DNA from: Acidobacteriota bacterium
GTDB taxonomy: Bacteria; Acidobacteriota; Vicinamibacteria; Vicinamibacterales; SCN-69-37
Assembly: GCA_009694745.1 (NCBI GenBank)
Contig: SHUF01000006.1
Coordinates: forward strand, 33,536 to 97,535
Length of the DNA stretch: 64,000 bases
Direction of reading: 5' to 3'
Shown here: one piece after another, positions 26,164-34,354 of the stretch
Layout of the letters: the number at the start of each line of letters is the position of its first letter
Position numbering within the stretch: position 1 is the first letter of the stretch
Made by a program: the position numbers and the translations under genes
The notes under the pieces: model-generated
What the model was told of the DNA's origin: nothing
The model's database searches: none
What the model saw: only the letters and a program-made list of their open reading frames with translations

Positions 26164-27006
26164 CTACGCGCCCTTGAACACCACGGTGACCGTGATAGTG
26201 ACTTCCACCGGCACGTTGTTAAGCAGGGTCGGCGTGAACTCCCACTGACGAACGGCCTCCGTCGCAGACTCAGTGAACGCGGCCGGCACGGCGTCTGAGT
26301 TCGCCAGGGGCTTGATCTCGGCGATGAATCCGTCGACGCCGATGCGGCCCTCGAGCAGCACCACCACCTCGCCCGTCACTCTTCCAGCGGGGCAGACAGG
26401 GCGGACGTCCTTGGTTTTTTTCGGTGGTTTGACACTGCCGCCGATACGGATGGGCGTGGCTGGTTCCTGCGCTGAGAGTGTCGGGAAGAACATCTGCAGA
26501 ATGGACGACGACGGCGCCTGACACACCACATGCAATTCTTCAGACATCGCACCTATCGGCATCGTGATGGTGAGAATGGTCGAAGCGCCCGCTGACAGGT
26601 CTACGGGCAGGCGGACCCTGCGGAAACCGGGCAGTTCTGCCACCAACTCGTAGGTCGCAGCCGGCAAGTTGGCGAACTGAAATGCTCCCGGCGCGTTCGT
26701 CACGGCGGTCTGCAGTTCCTGGGTCTGCTGATTGGTGACCGTCACCGTCGCGCCCGGTATCCTGCCACCGGTCTGGTCCTGTATGTGGCCCGAAAGCGTG
26801 GTTTGCAACGACCCAAGTTTCCTGTTCGCGACTGCAGCGGTTGTGGCCGTTTTGTCGAGGGTTGCCACCGAGCTGTCCGCGCCGGCGCTTGATTGTGGCG
26901 CGAGGCCGATGGCCGCCACCGGCAGGCTGACGCCCAGCGCGAGTAGCGCGGCGAGTGTCCAGCCTCCCCGGGTCAATGGCTGACGACTTTTCCGTTGTTG
27001 CAACAT
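26164..27006 (-). CDS. Secreted TonB-C-like protein with carboxypeptidase-regulatory domain (BlaR1/M56-associated type)
   Basis: 280 residues: a basic N-terminus and signal-anchor helix (WTLAALLALGVSLPVAAIG, residues 16-34), a carboxypeptidase-regulatory domain near 65-150 (LSGHIQDQTGGRIPGATVTV, NAPGAFQFANLPAATYELVA), and a C-terminal TonB-like domain (GRVTGEVVVLLEGRIGVDGFI, ESATEAVRQWEFTPTLLNNVPV). In Acidobacteria such proteins often follow BlaI/BlaR1-type genes. Here the remnant of a BlaR1/M56 peptidase lies directly upstream on the same strand, which supports that origin. A GAGGAG site precedes the ATG. It may be intact although its partner is broken. Confidence 0.82.
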   Translation of the reverse strand: MLQQRKSRQPLTRGGWTLAALLALGVSLPVAAIGLAPQSSAGADSSVATLDKTATTAAVANRKLGSLQTTLSGHIQDQTGGRIPGATVTVTNQQTQELQTAVTNAPGAFQFANLPAATYELVAELPGFRRVRLPVDLSAGASTILTITMPIGAMSEELHVVCQAPSSSILQMFFPTLSAQEPATPIRIGGSVKPPKKTKDVRPVCPAGRVTGEVVVLLEGRIGVDGFIAEIKPLANSDAVPAAFTESATEAVRQWEFTPTLLNNVPVEVTITVTVVFKGA

Positions 27007-27060
27007 GGCGACAATTCTCCTCTCAAGGGTTGACGGGTGGCCAATGGCGGACGCTGATGC

Positions 27061-27322
27061 TCACTTGAAGGGTTGGATCACACGTAGCAGTTCACCGGCC
27101 ACTTGTATGCCGGCGTCGCGGCGGCGGATGTGCGCCAGCTCGTGTCGAAGGACTATGCAGCGTCGATCGTCGGCCCAGTCACCGGCGCCAGCCGGCAGGA
27201 TGATGCCCGGCCGGAACAGGCCGTGCGAACGCAGACACCGCCGAGGCGACGCCCGGACCGACCCCGGCCATGGCGGCCGCCAAAGCCGCGCGCGAGAGGA
27301 ATTCCCGAAGAGTAGTGGACAT
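27061..27322 (-). pseudogene. Remnant of a BlaR1/M56-family membrane metallopeptidase
   Basis: Translating the minus strand, an ATG at 27322 opens MSTTLREFLSRAALAAAMAG and a second frame then reads GLFRPGIILPAGAGDWADD, RRCIVLRHELAHIRRRDAG and QVAGELLRVIQPFK before a TGA at 27063-27061. HELAH with the following RRRD is the zinc-site signature of M56 peptidases. The two frames differ by a base, most of the N-terminal membrane domain is missing, and the stop cuts the protein right after the zinc helix where about 200 more residues are normal. No intact gene exists, so I call it a decayed copy. It explains nearly all of the 379-base gap 27007-27385. Confidence 0.72.
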
Positions 27323-27385
27323 GGGCGGATTCTATACCTGCGACGGCCGTGCTAGGCTCTCGGCCTTTCCCAGAAGGAGGACGCC

Positions 27386-27672
27386 ATGATCGTCGTTGGG
27401 AACTGTTTCATTGCCAAACCGGGATCCGCAAGCAAGCTGGCCGCACAGCTCAAGGAGGCCGCGTCATCCACGCAGCCTTCACCTCGTTCCGCGTGTTCAC
27501 CGATCTCACAGGAGACTTCAATCGCGTCATCCTCGAGTACGAGGCGGCCAACATTGGCGAGTTCGAGGCCAACATGAAGCGATACGCGACCGACGAGGCC
27601 TTCCGGGAAAAGATGAAAGGCTACACGGATCTGTACAGCACGGGCAGCCGCGAAATCCTGACCGTGGTCTGA
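27386..27672 (+). pseudogene. Frameshifted small protein (dimeric alpha-beta barrel-like)
   Basis: An AAGGAGG site precedes ATG 27386, which opens MIVVGNCFIAKPGSASKLAAQLKEA. After about residue 25 the sense continues in another frame as FRVFTDLTGDFNRVILEYE, ANIGEFEANMKRYATDEAF, REKMKGYTDLYSTGSREILTVV and stops at 27672. The two halves join into one ~95-residue protein of the kind seen in monooxygenase-like ferredoxin folds. A single-base indel near 27453-27465 explains it; whether it is a true mutation or an assembly error cannot be told from one sequence. Function unknown. Confidence 0.7.
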
Positions 27673-27682
27673 AGGCGCGTGT

Positions 27683-27700
27683 CCAGGGCTGAAGCCCGGG
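27683..27700. repeat. GGGC-TGAA-GCCC hairpin
   Basis: GGGC at 27686-27689 and GCCC at 27694-27697 close a TGAA loop, with two further outer pairs beyond one mismatch. The same TGAA loop occurs in the hairpin at 17086. Located between the frameshifted gene and the convergent nrdJ; no T-tract, so termination is uncertain. Confidence 0.35.
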
Positions 27701-27758
27701 ACCTCCGAACCACATGTTCCCTGCCCCCGGGACTCCTGGACTCCGGGACCCCGACGAC

Positions 27759-27783
27759 CGGTTGCGCGTCTTACGCGCAACCG
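27759..27783 (-). terminator. Perfect 11-bp hairpin overlapping the nrdJ stop codon
   Basis: Arms 27759-27769 and 27773-27783 are exact reverse complements around a 3-base loop. The nrdJ stop codon (27773-27771) lies at the loop, so the last codons (GCA) form one arm. It could act as a transcript 3'-end stabiliser or terminator; no T-tract follows. Confidence 0.4.
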
Positions 27784-30572
27784 CTGGTCGTGCCGCAGTT
27801 CGCGCACTTGTAGCACGCGCCTGAGCGGACCATGATCGAGCCGCACGTGGTACAGGGCGGCGCGTCTTCCTGGTTCTGCATGGACGAGAACTTGGAGGCC
27901 AGCGACGCTGCCTTCGCAGGCGCCGTCGCGGGTTTCGCCGCTTCGGCGGCAAGCGCCGCCACGTCCAGCGTCAGCTGTTCGGGCGTCGTGACCACTTCGG
28001 CCACGTTGACGCCTGCGCGATACTGCGCCTCGGGCGACAGGAACTTCGCGGCCATCCACCGGAAGATGTAGTCCACGATGGACTTCGCGAAGCGCACGTC
28101 CGGATTCTTGGTCATGCCGGCCGGCTCAAAACGCACGTGGCTGAACTTGTCCACCAGGTCCTGCAGCGGCACGCCGTACTGCAGCGCGTAGCTGATGGCC
28201 TGCGCGAACGCATCGGCAAAGCCTGAGATGGTGGACCCTTCCTTCGCCATCGTGAGGAACAACTCGCCCGGCATGCCATCTTCGTACAGGCCCACGGTGA
28301 TGTAGCCCTCGTGTCCGGCAATGTCGAACTTGTGCGTGATCGAATTCCGCTCGTCGGGCAGCCGATGACGCGCGGGCATCGGTGCCGCTTCGGTGGCGGC
28401 TTCGAGCACCCCGGCGCGCATCACGGCCGCCTTCGACGTATTGAGCGGCTGCGTGCGCTTGCTGCCATCGCGGTAAATCGACACGGCCTTTGCGCCGATG
28501 CGCCATGAATCGATGTAGGCCTGTTCGATGTCTTCCACCGTTGCGGCCTTCGGCACGTTCACCGTCTTGCTGATGGCGCCCGAGATAAACGGCTGCACGG
28601 CGCCCATCATTTTGATGTGGCCCATGTAGTGGATCGAGCGCGTGCCCTTCATGGCCTTGAACGCGCAGTCGAACACCGCCACGTCCTTGTCCTTGAGGTG
28701 GGGCGCGCCTTCAATCGTTTCCTGCTCGTCGATGTAGGCCAGGATGTCGGCCACCTGCGGCTGCGAGTAACCGAGCTTCCTGAGCGCCATCGGCACGGTA
28801 CTGTTGACGATCTTCATCATGCCGCCGCCGACAAGTTTCTTGTACTTGACCAGGGCGATATCCGGTTCCACACCGGTCGTGTCGCAGTCCATCATGAAGC
28901 CGATGGTGCCGGTCGGCGCCAGCACGGTGGCCTGCGCGTTGCGATAGCCGTGCGCCTCACCCAGTTCGACGCACTCCTCCCAGATTTCCTTCGCGCGATT
29001 CATCAGCGGCTTCGGGACGTGGGTTTTGTCGATGTCCTTGATGGCCGCCCGGTGCTTGCGCATCACGCGCAGCATCGGCTCGCGGTTCTTCTCGTAGCCG
29101 GGGAACGCACCGCCGTGATCACGCGCCACGCGCGCGCTCTGGGCGAACGCCGCGCCGTGCATGATGGCGGTAATCGCCGCGGAATAATCGCGACCGGCGT
29201 CGCTGTCGTAGGGCATGCCGCGCGACATGAGCAGCGCGCCCAGGTTGGCGTATCCCAGACCCAGCGGGCGATACGCGTGGCTGTTGCGCGCAATCGCCGG
29301 CGTCGGATAACTCGAGTTGTCCACCAGGATTTCCTGCGCCGTGATGAACGTGCGGCACGCGGCTTCAAAGCCGGTGAAGTCAAACTCCCCCTCGCCATCC
29401 ACAAACTTCATCAGGTTGATCGACGCCAGGTTGCACGCCGAGTCGTCCAGGAACATGTACTCGGAGCACGGGTTGCTCGCGTTGATGCGCGACGTGTTCG
29501 GGCACGTGTGCCAGTCGTTGACCGTGGTGTCGAACTGCATGCCGGGGTCGCCGCACATCCAGGTGCCTTCGGCAATCTGCCGCATGAGCTCGCGCGCCTT
29601 GTACGTATCCACCACGTCGCCGGTCGTCACACTCCGCGTCTGCCATTCACCATCGTCGAGCACCGCGCGCATGAACTCGTCGGTGACGCGCACGGAGTTA
29701 TTCGAGTTCTGGAAAAACACCGACCCGTAGGCCACGCCCGTGAACGAGCCGTCGTAGCCGGCATCGATCAGCGCCCACGCCTTCTTCTCTTCCTCAACCT
29801 TGCAGTTGATGAACTCGACGATGTCGGGGTGCTCGGCGTTGAGGATGACCATCTTGGCCGCGCGGCGCGTCTTGCCGCCCGACTTGATGACGCCGGCAAA
29901 CGCGTCGAAGCCCTTCATGAACGACACTGGCCCCGAGGCCGTGCCGCCGCCGGCCAGCACTTCCTTCGAGGAACGGATCGCCGAGAGGTTGGATCCGGTG
30001 CCCGACCCGAACTTGAAGAGCATGCCTTCGGTCTTGGCCAATCCGAGGATCGACTCCATCGTGTCCTGGACGGCGTTGATGAAACACGCCGAGCACTGCG
30101 GCGCTTTCTCAAAGCCGCAGTTGAACCAGACGGGGCTGTTGAACGAGCCCTTCTGATACACCAACAAGTGCTTGAGGTCATCGCTGAACGCTTGGAGATC
30201 GTCTTCCGACGCGAAGTAGCCCTGTTCGCGCGCCCATCGCGTGATCGTGTCGACCACGCGACCGATCAGCTGTTTGACCGAGCGTTCACGGTCGGCGGCG
30301 CCCAGCTGGCCGCGGAAATATTTCGACACCACAATGTTGGTGGCCTGCTGCGACCAGGCTTTCGGAAACTCGACGTCACGCTGCTCAAACACCAACTCGC
30401 CGCGTTCGTTGGCGATCAGGGCCGCGCGCAACTCCCACTCGACTTCGTCAAACGGATCGACGCCGTCGGTACTGAAATAGCGCTCAAACTCAAGCCCCTC
30501 TATTGACGCGCCCCGTTCGAACGTCCGCGTCGCTTCCCCCGTCGTGGCTGCTGTGTTCTGCGCTGTTTGCAT
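27771..30572 (-). CDS. nrdJ: Vitamin B12-dependent (class II) ribonucleoside-diphosphate reductase
   Basis: Makes deoxyribonucleotides using adenosylcobalamin, independent of oxygen. 933 residues: NSPVWFNCGFEKAPQCSAC holds the first redox Cys, GSGTGSNLSAIRSSKE the substrate loop, NPCSEYMFLDDSACNLASINL the thiyl Cys in the N-x-C-x-E motif and the second redox Cys, VLAPTGTIGFMMDCDTTGVEPD the C-terminal phosphate-binding region. The last 30 residues are a Cys cluster (CTTCGSIMVRSG, CYKCANCGTTSGC) as in long NrdJ proteins with a zinc-ribbon tail, probably serving thiol delivery. ATG at 30572 is preferred over 30608 because an AAGGG site lies upstream. No other reductase class is in the window. 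Candidate NrdR control is at 30800. Confidence 0.95.
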   Translation of the reverse strand: MQTAQNTAATTGEATRTFERGASIEGLEFERYFSTDGVDPFDEVEWELRAALIANERGELVFEQRDVEFPKAWSQQATNIVVSKYFRGQLGAADRERSVKQLIGRVVDTITRWAREQGYFASEDDLQAFSDDLKHLLVYQKGSFNSPVWFNCGFEKAPQCSACFINAVQDTMESILGLAKTEGMLFKFGSGTGSNLSAIRSSKEVLAGGGTASGPVSFMKGFDAFAGVIKSGGKTRRAAKMVILNAEHPDIVEFINCKVEEEKKAWALIDAGYDGSFTGVAYGSVFFQNSNNSVRVTDEFMRAVLDDGEWQTRSVTTGDVVDTYKARELMRQIAEGTWMCGDPGMQFDTTVNDWHTCPNTSRINASNPCSEYMFLDDSACNLASINLMKFVDGEGEFDFTGFEAACRTFITAQEILVDNSSYPTPAIARNSHAYRPLGLGYANLGALLMSRGMPYDSDAGRDYSAAITAIMHGAAFAQSARVARDHGGAFPGYEKNREPMLRVMRKHRAAIKDIDKTHVPKPLMNRAKEIWEECVELGEAHGYRNAQATVLAPTGTIGFMMDCDTTGVEPDIALVKYKKLVGGGMMKIVNSTVPMALRKLGYSQPQVADILAYIDEQETIEGAPHLKDKDVAVFDCAFKAMKGTRSIHYMGHIKMMGAVQPFISGAISKTVNVPKAATVEDIEQAYIDSWRIGAKAVSIYRDGSKRTQPLNTSKAAVMRAGVLEAATEAAPMPARHRLPDERNSITHKFDIAGHEGYITVGLYEDGMPGELFLTMAKEGSTISGFADAFAQAISYALQYGVPLQDLVDKFSHVRFEPAGMTKNPDVRFAKSIVDYIFRWMAAKFLSPEAQYRAGVNVAEVVTTPEQLTLDVAALAAEAAKPATAPAKAASLASKFSSMQNQEDAPPCTTCGSIMVRSGACYKCANCGTTSGCA

Positions 30573-30761
30573 CGATGTGACCCTTATCTTTCGTACACGG
30601 CCCCGCATCCGTCACGGATACGGTCCTTCTTTTTCCCACCAAACGAACCCTCTTCAGCCGGCGTCGGCAACAGGAGCCCTCCTCCTGATGAAGCGAGGAG
30701 GCAGAAGTCACGATCGAGACGCTGGGAAGCCCCGATTCGGCTGTTGCAATGCCGGGTCACG

Positions 30762-30790
30762 AATATGCGCTCCACACGGAACGAAGTCAA
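30762..30790 (-). promoter_or_regulatory. Candidate sigma-70-type promoter of nrdJ
   Basis: On the minus strand TTGACT (30790-30785) and CATATT (30767-30762) are separated by 17 bases: 5 of 6 and 4 of 6 matches to the consensus. The start of transcription would be near 30755, giving a leader of about 183 nt before nrdJ. The candidate NrdR box lies 9 bases upstream of the -35 element. Confidence 0.45.
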
Positions 30791-30799
30791 GACAGAAAC

Positions 30800-30815
30800 C
30801 CACGACATATAGTGG
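30800..30815. promoter_or_regulatory. Candidate NrdR box upstream of nrdJ
   Basis: The 16-base CCACGACATATAGTGG has palindromic ends (CCAC/GTGG) and, on the minus strand, reads CCACTATATGTCGTGG, close to the NrdR consensus ACACTATATATTGTGT (11 of 16). NrdR represses ribonucleotide reductase genes when dATP is high. NrdR boxes usually come in pairs about 31 bases apart, and I found no convincing second copy, so confidence is moderate. Confidence 0.45.
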
Positions 30816-30987
30816 ATCTATCGGCTCAACGACTCCACATCTTGAGATACCCGCACAACTACGGGCGTTTTTTCACCTGCCCTATTTGTCGCCTCGAGGT
30901 GGTGGCAGGCGACGACCCACACTCGTGACGCCAAAAAGCGAAGATGGCACGAAAGTCTGAACGGCGAAAGCCACCAGATCGACCTGA

Positions 30988-30993
30988 TACAGT
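30988..30993 (+). promoter_or_regulatory. Extended -10 element, near-leaderless start of the CPBP gene
   Basis: TGATACAGT gives TGn plus TACAGT (TANNNT, 4 of 6), followed by 7 nt and the ATG at 31001. No ribosome site is present. It supports the internal ATG 31001 over the in-frame ATG at 30944, which would place the promoter inside the gene. Confidence 0.4.
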
Positions 30994-31000
30994 GAGCCGG

Positions 31001-31783
31001 ATGGACGAATCCTTGAGCGCGGCCCCTGCGTCGCCGGTTCTCGACGCAGCACCCGTCGCCACGCTGGGCAGTCCTCCGGCCACTGTTTTTGCTGCGCTGC
31101 AGGCCATCGCGGTCTGCGGCATTCCCACGCAGGTCGTGGTCGCGACCGCGCTCATCCTCGGCACGGGCATGGCACCCCTGACACCGGACGATTTGTCACT
31201 GGAGTTCGTCGCCACCGTCAGCTTCCTCGACACGGCGCTAGTCGCCATGCTCATTCGTGTCTTCCTGATGGCCAGCGGCGAGAATTCACGCGATGTCTAT
31301 CTCGGCCATCGGCGGCCGATGGGGGAAATCTGGCGCGGGCTCGCCCTGGTGCCGGTGGCGTTCCTGGTGGTCGTCGGTCTGGTTTCAGCGCTGCGCGCGA
31401 TGGCCCCCTGGCTGCACAATGTGAAGGTGAGTCCCCTCGAAGCGTTCATGGGGAATCCGCTCGACGCGGCGATCTTCGCGGTCGTCGTGATCCTGGCCGG
31501 CGGCGTGCGCGAAGAACTGCAGCGCGGGTTCATCCTGCATCGCTTCGGCCAGCGGCTGGGTGGCATGTGGGTGGGCAATCTGGTGTTCGGAGTGGCCTTC
31601 GGGCTGCTGCACTTCGACCAGGGCTGGGACATCGCGCTCGTCATCGGCCTGCTCGGCCTCGCCTGGGGCGCGTTCTACATCAGGCGCCGCTCCATCGTGA
31701 TGTCCATCGCCAACCACGCCGGGTTCAACGCCGTGCAGGTGCTGCAACAGGTGCTCGCGGCTTCTCTGGGCCTGGGCAAGTGA
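31001..31783 (+). CDS. CPBP-family intramembrane metalloprotease (CAAX protease-like)
   Basis: 260 residues with about seven membrane helices. The three catalytic motifs of the family are visible: GGVREELQRGFILHRF (EExxxR-like), FGVAFGLLHFDQGW (FxxxH) and MSIANHAGFNAVQV (HxxxN/D). Members of this group act on membrane-associated peptides, bacteriocin self-protection or protein anchoring; the substrate here is unknown. A Ser/Ala/Pro-rich cytoplasmic N-terminus precedes the first helix. It lies 13 bases before the glycan cluster and may be transcribed with it. Confidence 0.88.
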   Translation: MDESLSAAPASPVLDAAPVATLGSPPATVFAALQAIAVCGIPTQVVVATALILGTGMAPLTPDDLSLEFVATVSFLDTALVAMLIRVFLMASGENSRDVYLGHRRPMGEIWRGLALVPVAFLVVVGLVSALRAMAPWLHNVKVSPLEAFMGNPLDAAIFAVVVILAGGVREELQRGFILHRFGQRLGGMWVGNLVFGVAFGLLHFDQGWDIALVIGLLGLAWGAFYIRRRSIVMSIANHAGFNAVQVLQQVLAASLGLGK

Positions 31784-31796
31784 TCGCGAACGAGCC

Positions 31797-33161
31797 GTGA
31801 CGGCGGTGCTGACCAAACGCCTGTTCGCGCTCGCCCTGCTGGCCCTGCTCACGCTGCCCGCCGTCACGACGCGCATCTACGCTTCAGACGAAGTCGAATA
31901 CTTCGCGTTCCTGCGTTCACTGGCATTCGATCACGACCTGAGCTTCCAGAACGAATATCAGTATTTCCATAGCGCCGGCGCTGGTGGCCCGGGCTTTCAT
32001 GAGACGTTCCTGGGTGATCGCTACACACAGGCTGGGCGCCGTCTCAACTTCGCCACGATCGGACCAGCGTTGCTCTGGGCGCCCTTCTACGGCATTGGTC
32101 ACCTGGCAACCGTCGCGACGGGTGCGCCGCAGGATGGCTACAGCCAGCCCTACATCACGGCAGTCGCGTACGGGTCGGCCGTGTATGGCTGGCTTGCGAT
32201 CTTTCTTTCGGCCGCCATCGCGCAGCAGTGGTTCGGACGGGGGCTCAGCGCGGCCCTCGCCGTGCTCGTGGGCACGCCGTTGCTCTTCTACATGTACATC
32301 GCGCCGCCCTTTTCCCACGCGTGCGCCACGTTTGCCGTGACGCTTTCGCTCTGGACGTGGCTGCGGATGCGCGAGACGTGGTCCCTGCGCGGCGTGGTGC
32401 TGCTCGGGCTCACCGTGGGACTGATGGCCAACATGCGCGATCAGGCGGGCTTCTTCGCCATCGGCCCCGCGCTGGATTTCGCGCGCTGGACACTCAGACG
32501 CGGCGACTGGACCCGCGCGCTGCGACTTGCGCTGGTCGGCACCGCCGCGACGATCGTCGGCTACGCGCCCCAACTGCTGGCGTCGCGTGCCGTCAACGGG
32601 CACTTCGGTCCCCACGAGTCGATCGGCAACAAGATGTCGTGGTCGTCGCCGCATGCGTTCGGGGTCCTGCTCGATCCGGCACATGGGTGGCTGCTGTGGA
32701 CGCCCCTAGCCGTCCTCTCACTCGTGGGCCTCGGCGCGCTGGCGGCCGGACGCGTGCGCACTTCGAGAAGCGACGGACAATGGCTCGGCTTCTGCCTGCT
32801 CGCGGTCGCCGCACTGCAGATCTACATCAACGGCGCCGTGGAGTCGTGGTCGGTGGCAGGCTCGTTCGGCCACCGGCGATTCGTCGAGCTGACACCCCTG
32901 CTCGTGATTGGTCTCGCCGGCCTCGCGGCGTTTGCGGCCTCGGCGCTCCCGCGCCGGTTGCTGTTGGGCTTGGTGGCGCTCTGTGTCTGGTGGAACCTCG
33001 GGCTGTTGATGCAATTTGGTACGCACCGGATGGATCGCATGGGGCTGCGCCTGGGAGACAATGCGAGGCAGACGTTTGTGGAATTGCCTCGTGACGCGCC
33101 GTCGCTGGCCTGGCGGTACTTCACCGACCGTCACTCGTTTTATCGTCAACCACGCCAGTGA
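31797..33161 (+). CDS. GT-C-like multi-pass membrane protein (putative glycosyltransferase)
   Basis: 454 residues, about ten membrane helices. After the first helix comes a large periplasmic loop with the acidic pair in RIYASDEVEYFAFLRSL, the position where GT-C enzymes (lipid-linked sugar donors) keep their catalytic Asp/Glu. Further helices include VGLMANMRDQAGFFAIGPAL and VIGLAGLAAFAASALPRRLLL. I do not recognise a named subfamily, but placement ahead of four GT4 enzymes supports a role in assembling or transferring a surface glycan. GTG start; its stop overlaps the next gene (GTGA). Confidence 0.75.
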   Translation: MTAVLTKRLFALALLALLTLPAVTTRIYASDEVEYFAFLRSLAFDHDLSFQNEYQYFHSAGAGGPGFHETFLGDRYTQAGRRLNFATIGPALLWAPFYGIGHLATVATGAPQDGYSQPYITAVAYGSAVYGWLAIFLSAAIAQQWFGRGLSAALAVLVGTPLLFYMYIAPPFSHACATFAVTLSLWTWLRMRETWSLRGVVLLGLTVGLMANMRDQAGFFAIGPALDFARWTLRRGDWTRALRLALVGTAATIVGYAPQLLASRAVNGHFGPHESIGNKMSWSSPHAFGVLLDPAHGWLLWTPLAVLSLVGLGALAAGRVRTSRSDGQWLGFCLLAVAALQIYINGAVESWSVAGSFGHRRFVELTPLLVIGLAGLAAFAASALPRRLLLGLVALCVWWNLGLLMQFGTHRMDRMGLRLGDNARQTFVELPRDAPSLAWRYFTDRHSFYRQPRQ

Positions 33162-34354
33162 ATATCCTTTCGTTTGCTGACACCCGCTTCCCCATCGAAC
33201 GCGCCAATGGCGTCCAGACGATGGCGACGTGCAGAGCGATGGCGGCGCGTGGCCATCAGGTCACGTTGCTGGTGCGGCCAGACACGGCCGTGCCGCCTCG
33301 TGATCCGTTTCAGTTCTACGGCGTCGCGCCCGTCTCCACGCTGGTGATCGAAGCGGTGGCAGCTCTTGGAGGGGCGACGAGCCGACGCGTGCATCTGCTG
33401 TGGGCGGGTGTGCGTCGGGCCTTGTCAGGAGGCGTGGACCTAGTCTTCACGCGCGACCTCGGGCTGGCTGCATTCCTTGCACGCATCCCTGCCTCGCGGC
33501 GCCCGACGCTTGTGTACGAATCACACGGAATTGCGCCGGTCGTCAGTGCCTCGATGCCCGCACTGCTGGGCCGACCCGACCTGGCGCCATCGGCCAGAAA
33601 GATCGCGCGCCTCGATCGTCGGGAAGCGCTCGTGTGGAAGCGCGCCGATGCGTACGTCACCATCACGCAGACGCTGGCCGACGACCTCGCCGCGCGATAC
33701 GGACCACGCGATCGGGTCTTTGTGATCCCTGATGGCGCCGGCCCCGTGGTGCCGGCCCCCGCCGGGTCGCCGCAACGCGGCGCCGCCTCCGATCGGCGCG
33801 TACGCGCCGCCTACGCCGGCCACCTCTACCCGTGGAAGGGCGTAGACGTGTTTGTGCAGGCACTTGCCGCGGCACCTGAGGTAGATGGATTGATTGTGGG
33901 CGGGCACCCCGGCGAAACAGACCTTGCACGAGTGACGACGCTGGCGCAGTCGCTGAACCTGGGCACTCGCCTTGCCATCACCGGATTGCTGGCGCCACAC
34001 GCAGTGGCTGCCGCCCTCGCCACCGCCGACATCTTCATGCTGCCCAACACATCCACCGCCATCTCTGAGCGCTACACCTCACCACTGAAACTGTTCGAGT
34101 ATCTGGCGCGCGGCGGGGCGATCATCGCGTCCGATCTGCCCGCGCTCGGGGAAGTGCTGACGCACAACGAGACCGCGCTGCTCGTGCCACCCGGCGACGC
34201 GGCCGCGCTGGCCGACGCCCTCTCAACATTGGCCGCAGACCCCGCGCGCCGGCGGCGCTTGGGCGACGCCGCGCGGTCGTTGTCACACGACTACACGTGG
34301 GACCGCCGAGCCGAACGGCTCGATCAGGCCTTCGCCGCAGCGGTGTCCGCATGA
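33158..34354 (+). CDS. GT4-family glycosyltransferase
   Basis: 398 residues, GT-B fold. N-terminal domain opens MNILSFADTRFPIERANGVQTM, with the gap loop for acceptor binding. C-terminal donor domain: AAYAGHLYPWKGVDVFVQAL, TRLAITGLLAPHAVAAALATADIFMLPN, then YTSPLKLFEYLARGGAIIAS, which is the E-x7-E-type segment where the first acidic residue is in LKLFEY. The enzyme should retain donor stereochemistry, using a nucleotide sugar in the cytosol. Starts with GTG, coupled to the GT-C-like gene; the stop overlaps the methyltransferase ATG. Confidence 0.9.
   Translation: MNILSFADTRFPIERANGVQTMATCRAMAARGHQVTLLVRPDTAVPPRDPFQFYGVAPVSTLVIEAVAALGGATSRRVHLLWAGVRRALSGGVDLVFTRDLGLAAFLARIPASRRPTLVYESHGIAPVVSASMPALLGRPDLAPSARKIARLDRREALVWKRADAYVTITQTLADDLAARYGPRDRVFVIPDGAGPVVPAPAGSPQRGAASDRRVRAAYAGHLYPWKGVDVFVQALAAAPEVDGLIVGGHPGETDLARVTTLAQSLNLGTRLAITGLLAPHAVAAALATADIFMLPNTSTAISERYTSPLKLFEYLARGGAIIASDLPALGEVLTHNETALLVPPGDAAALADALSTLAADPARRRRLGDAARSLSHDYTWDRRAERLDQAFAAAVSA

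Larger units (their letters stand above)
30573..31000. other. 428-base divergent intergenic region between nrdJ and the CPBP gene
   Basis: Holds the nrdJ promoter and candidate NrdR box (listed separately), a ~183-nt nrdJ leader and the CPBP -10 element. In the leader, two hairpins are visible: CCTCCT...AGGAGG near 30692-30712 and a near-perfect stem CCGCATCCG/CGGATACGG near 30603-30623. Near 30886-30911, GTCGCCT pairs with AGGCGAC over a 12-base loop. I searched by eye for a cobalamin riboswitch B12 box and found none. No gene is supported here. Confidence 0.6.

Noticed and set aside
28617..30506. A 629-codon open frame on the plus strand
   Set aside because: It is exactly antisense to nrdJ, has an Arg/His/Val-rich composition typical of the reverse of GC-rich codons, and no homology-like motif.
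30573..30760. Cobalamin riboswitch in the nrdJ leader
   Set aside because: Hairpins are present but I found no B12-box sequence or the typical multi-helix core.
30831..30846. A second NrdR box beside the one at 30800
   Set aside because: The sequence at the expected spacing on either side shares too few bases with the consensus.
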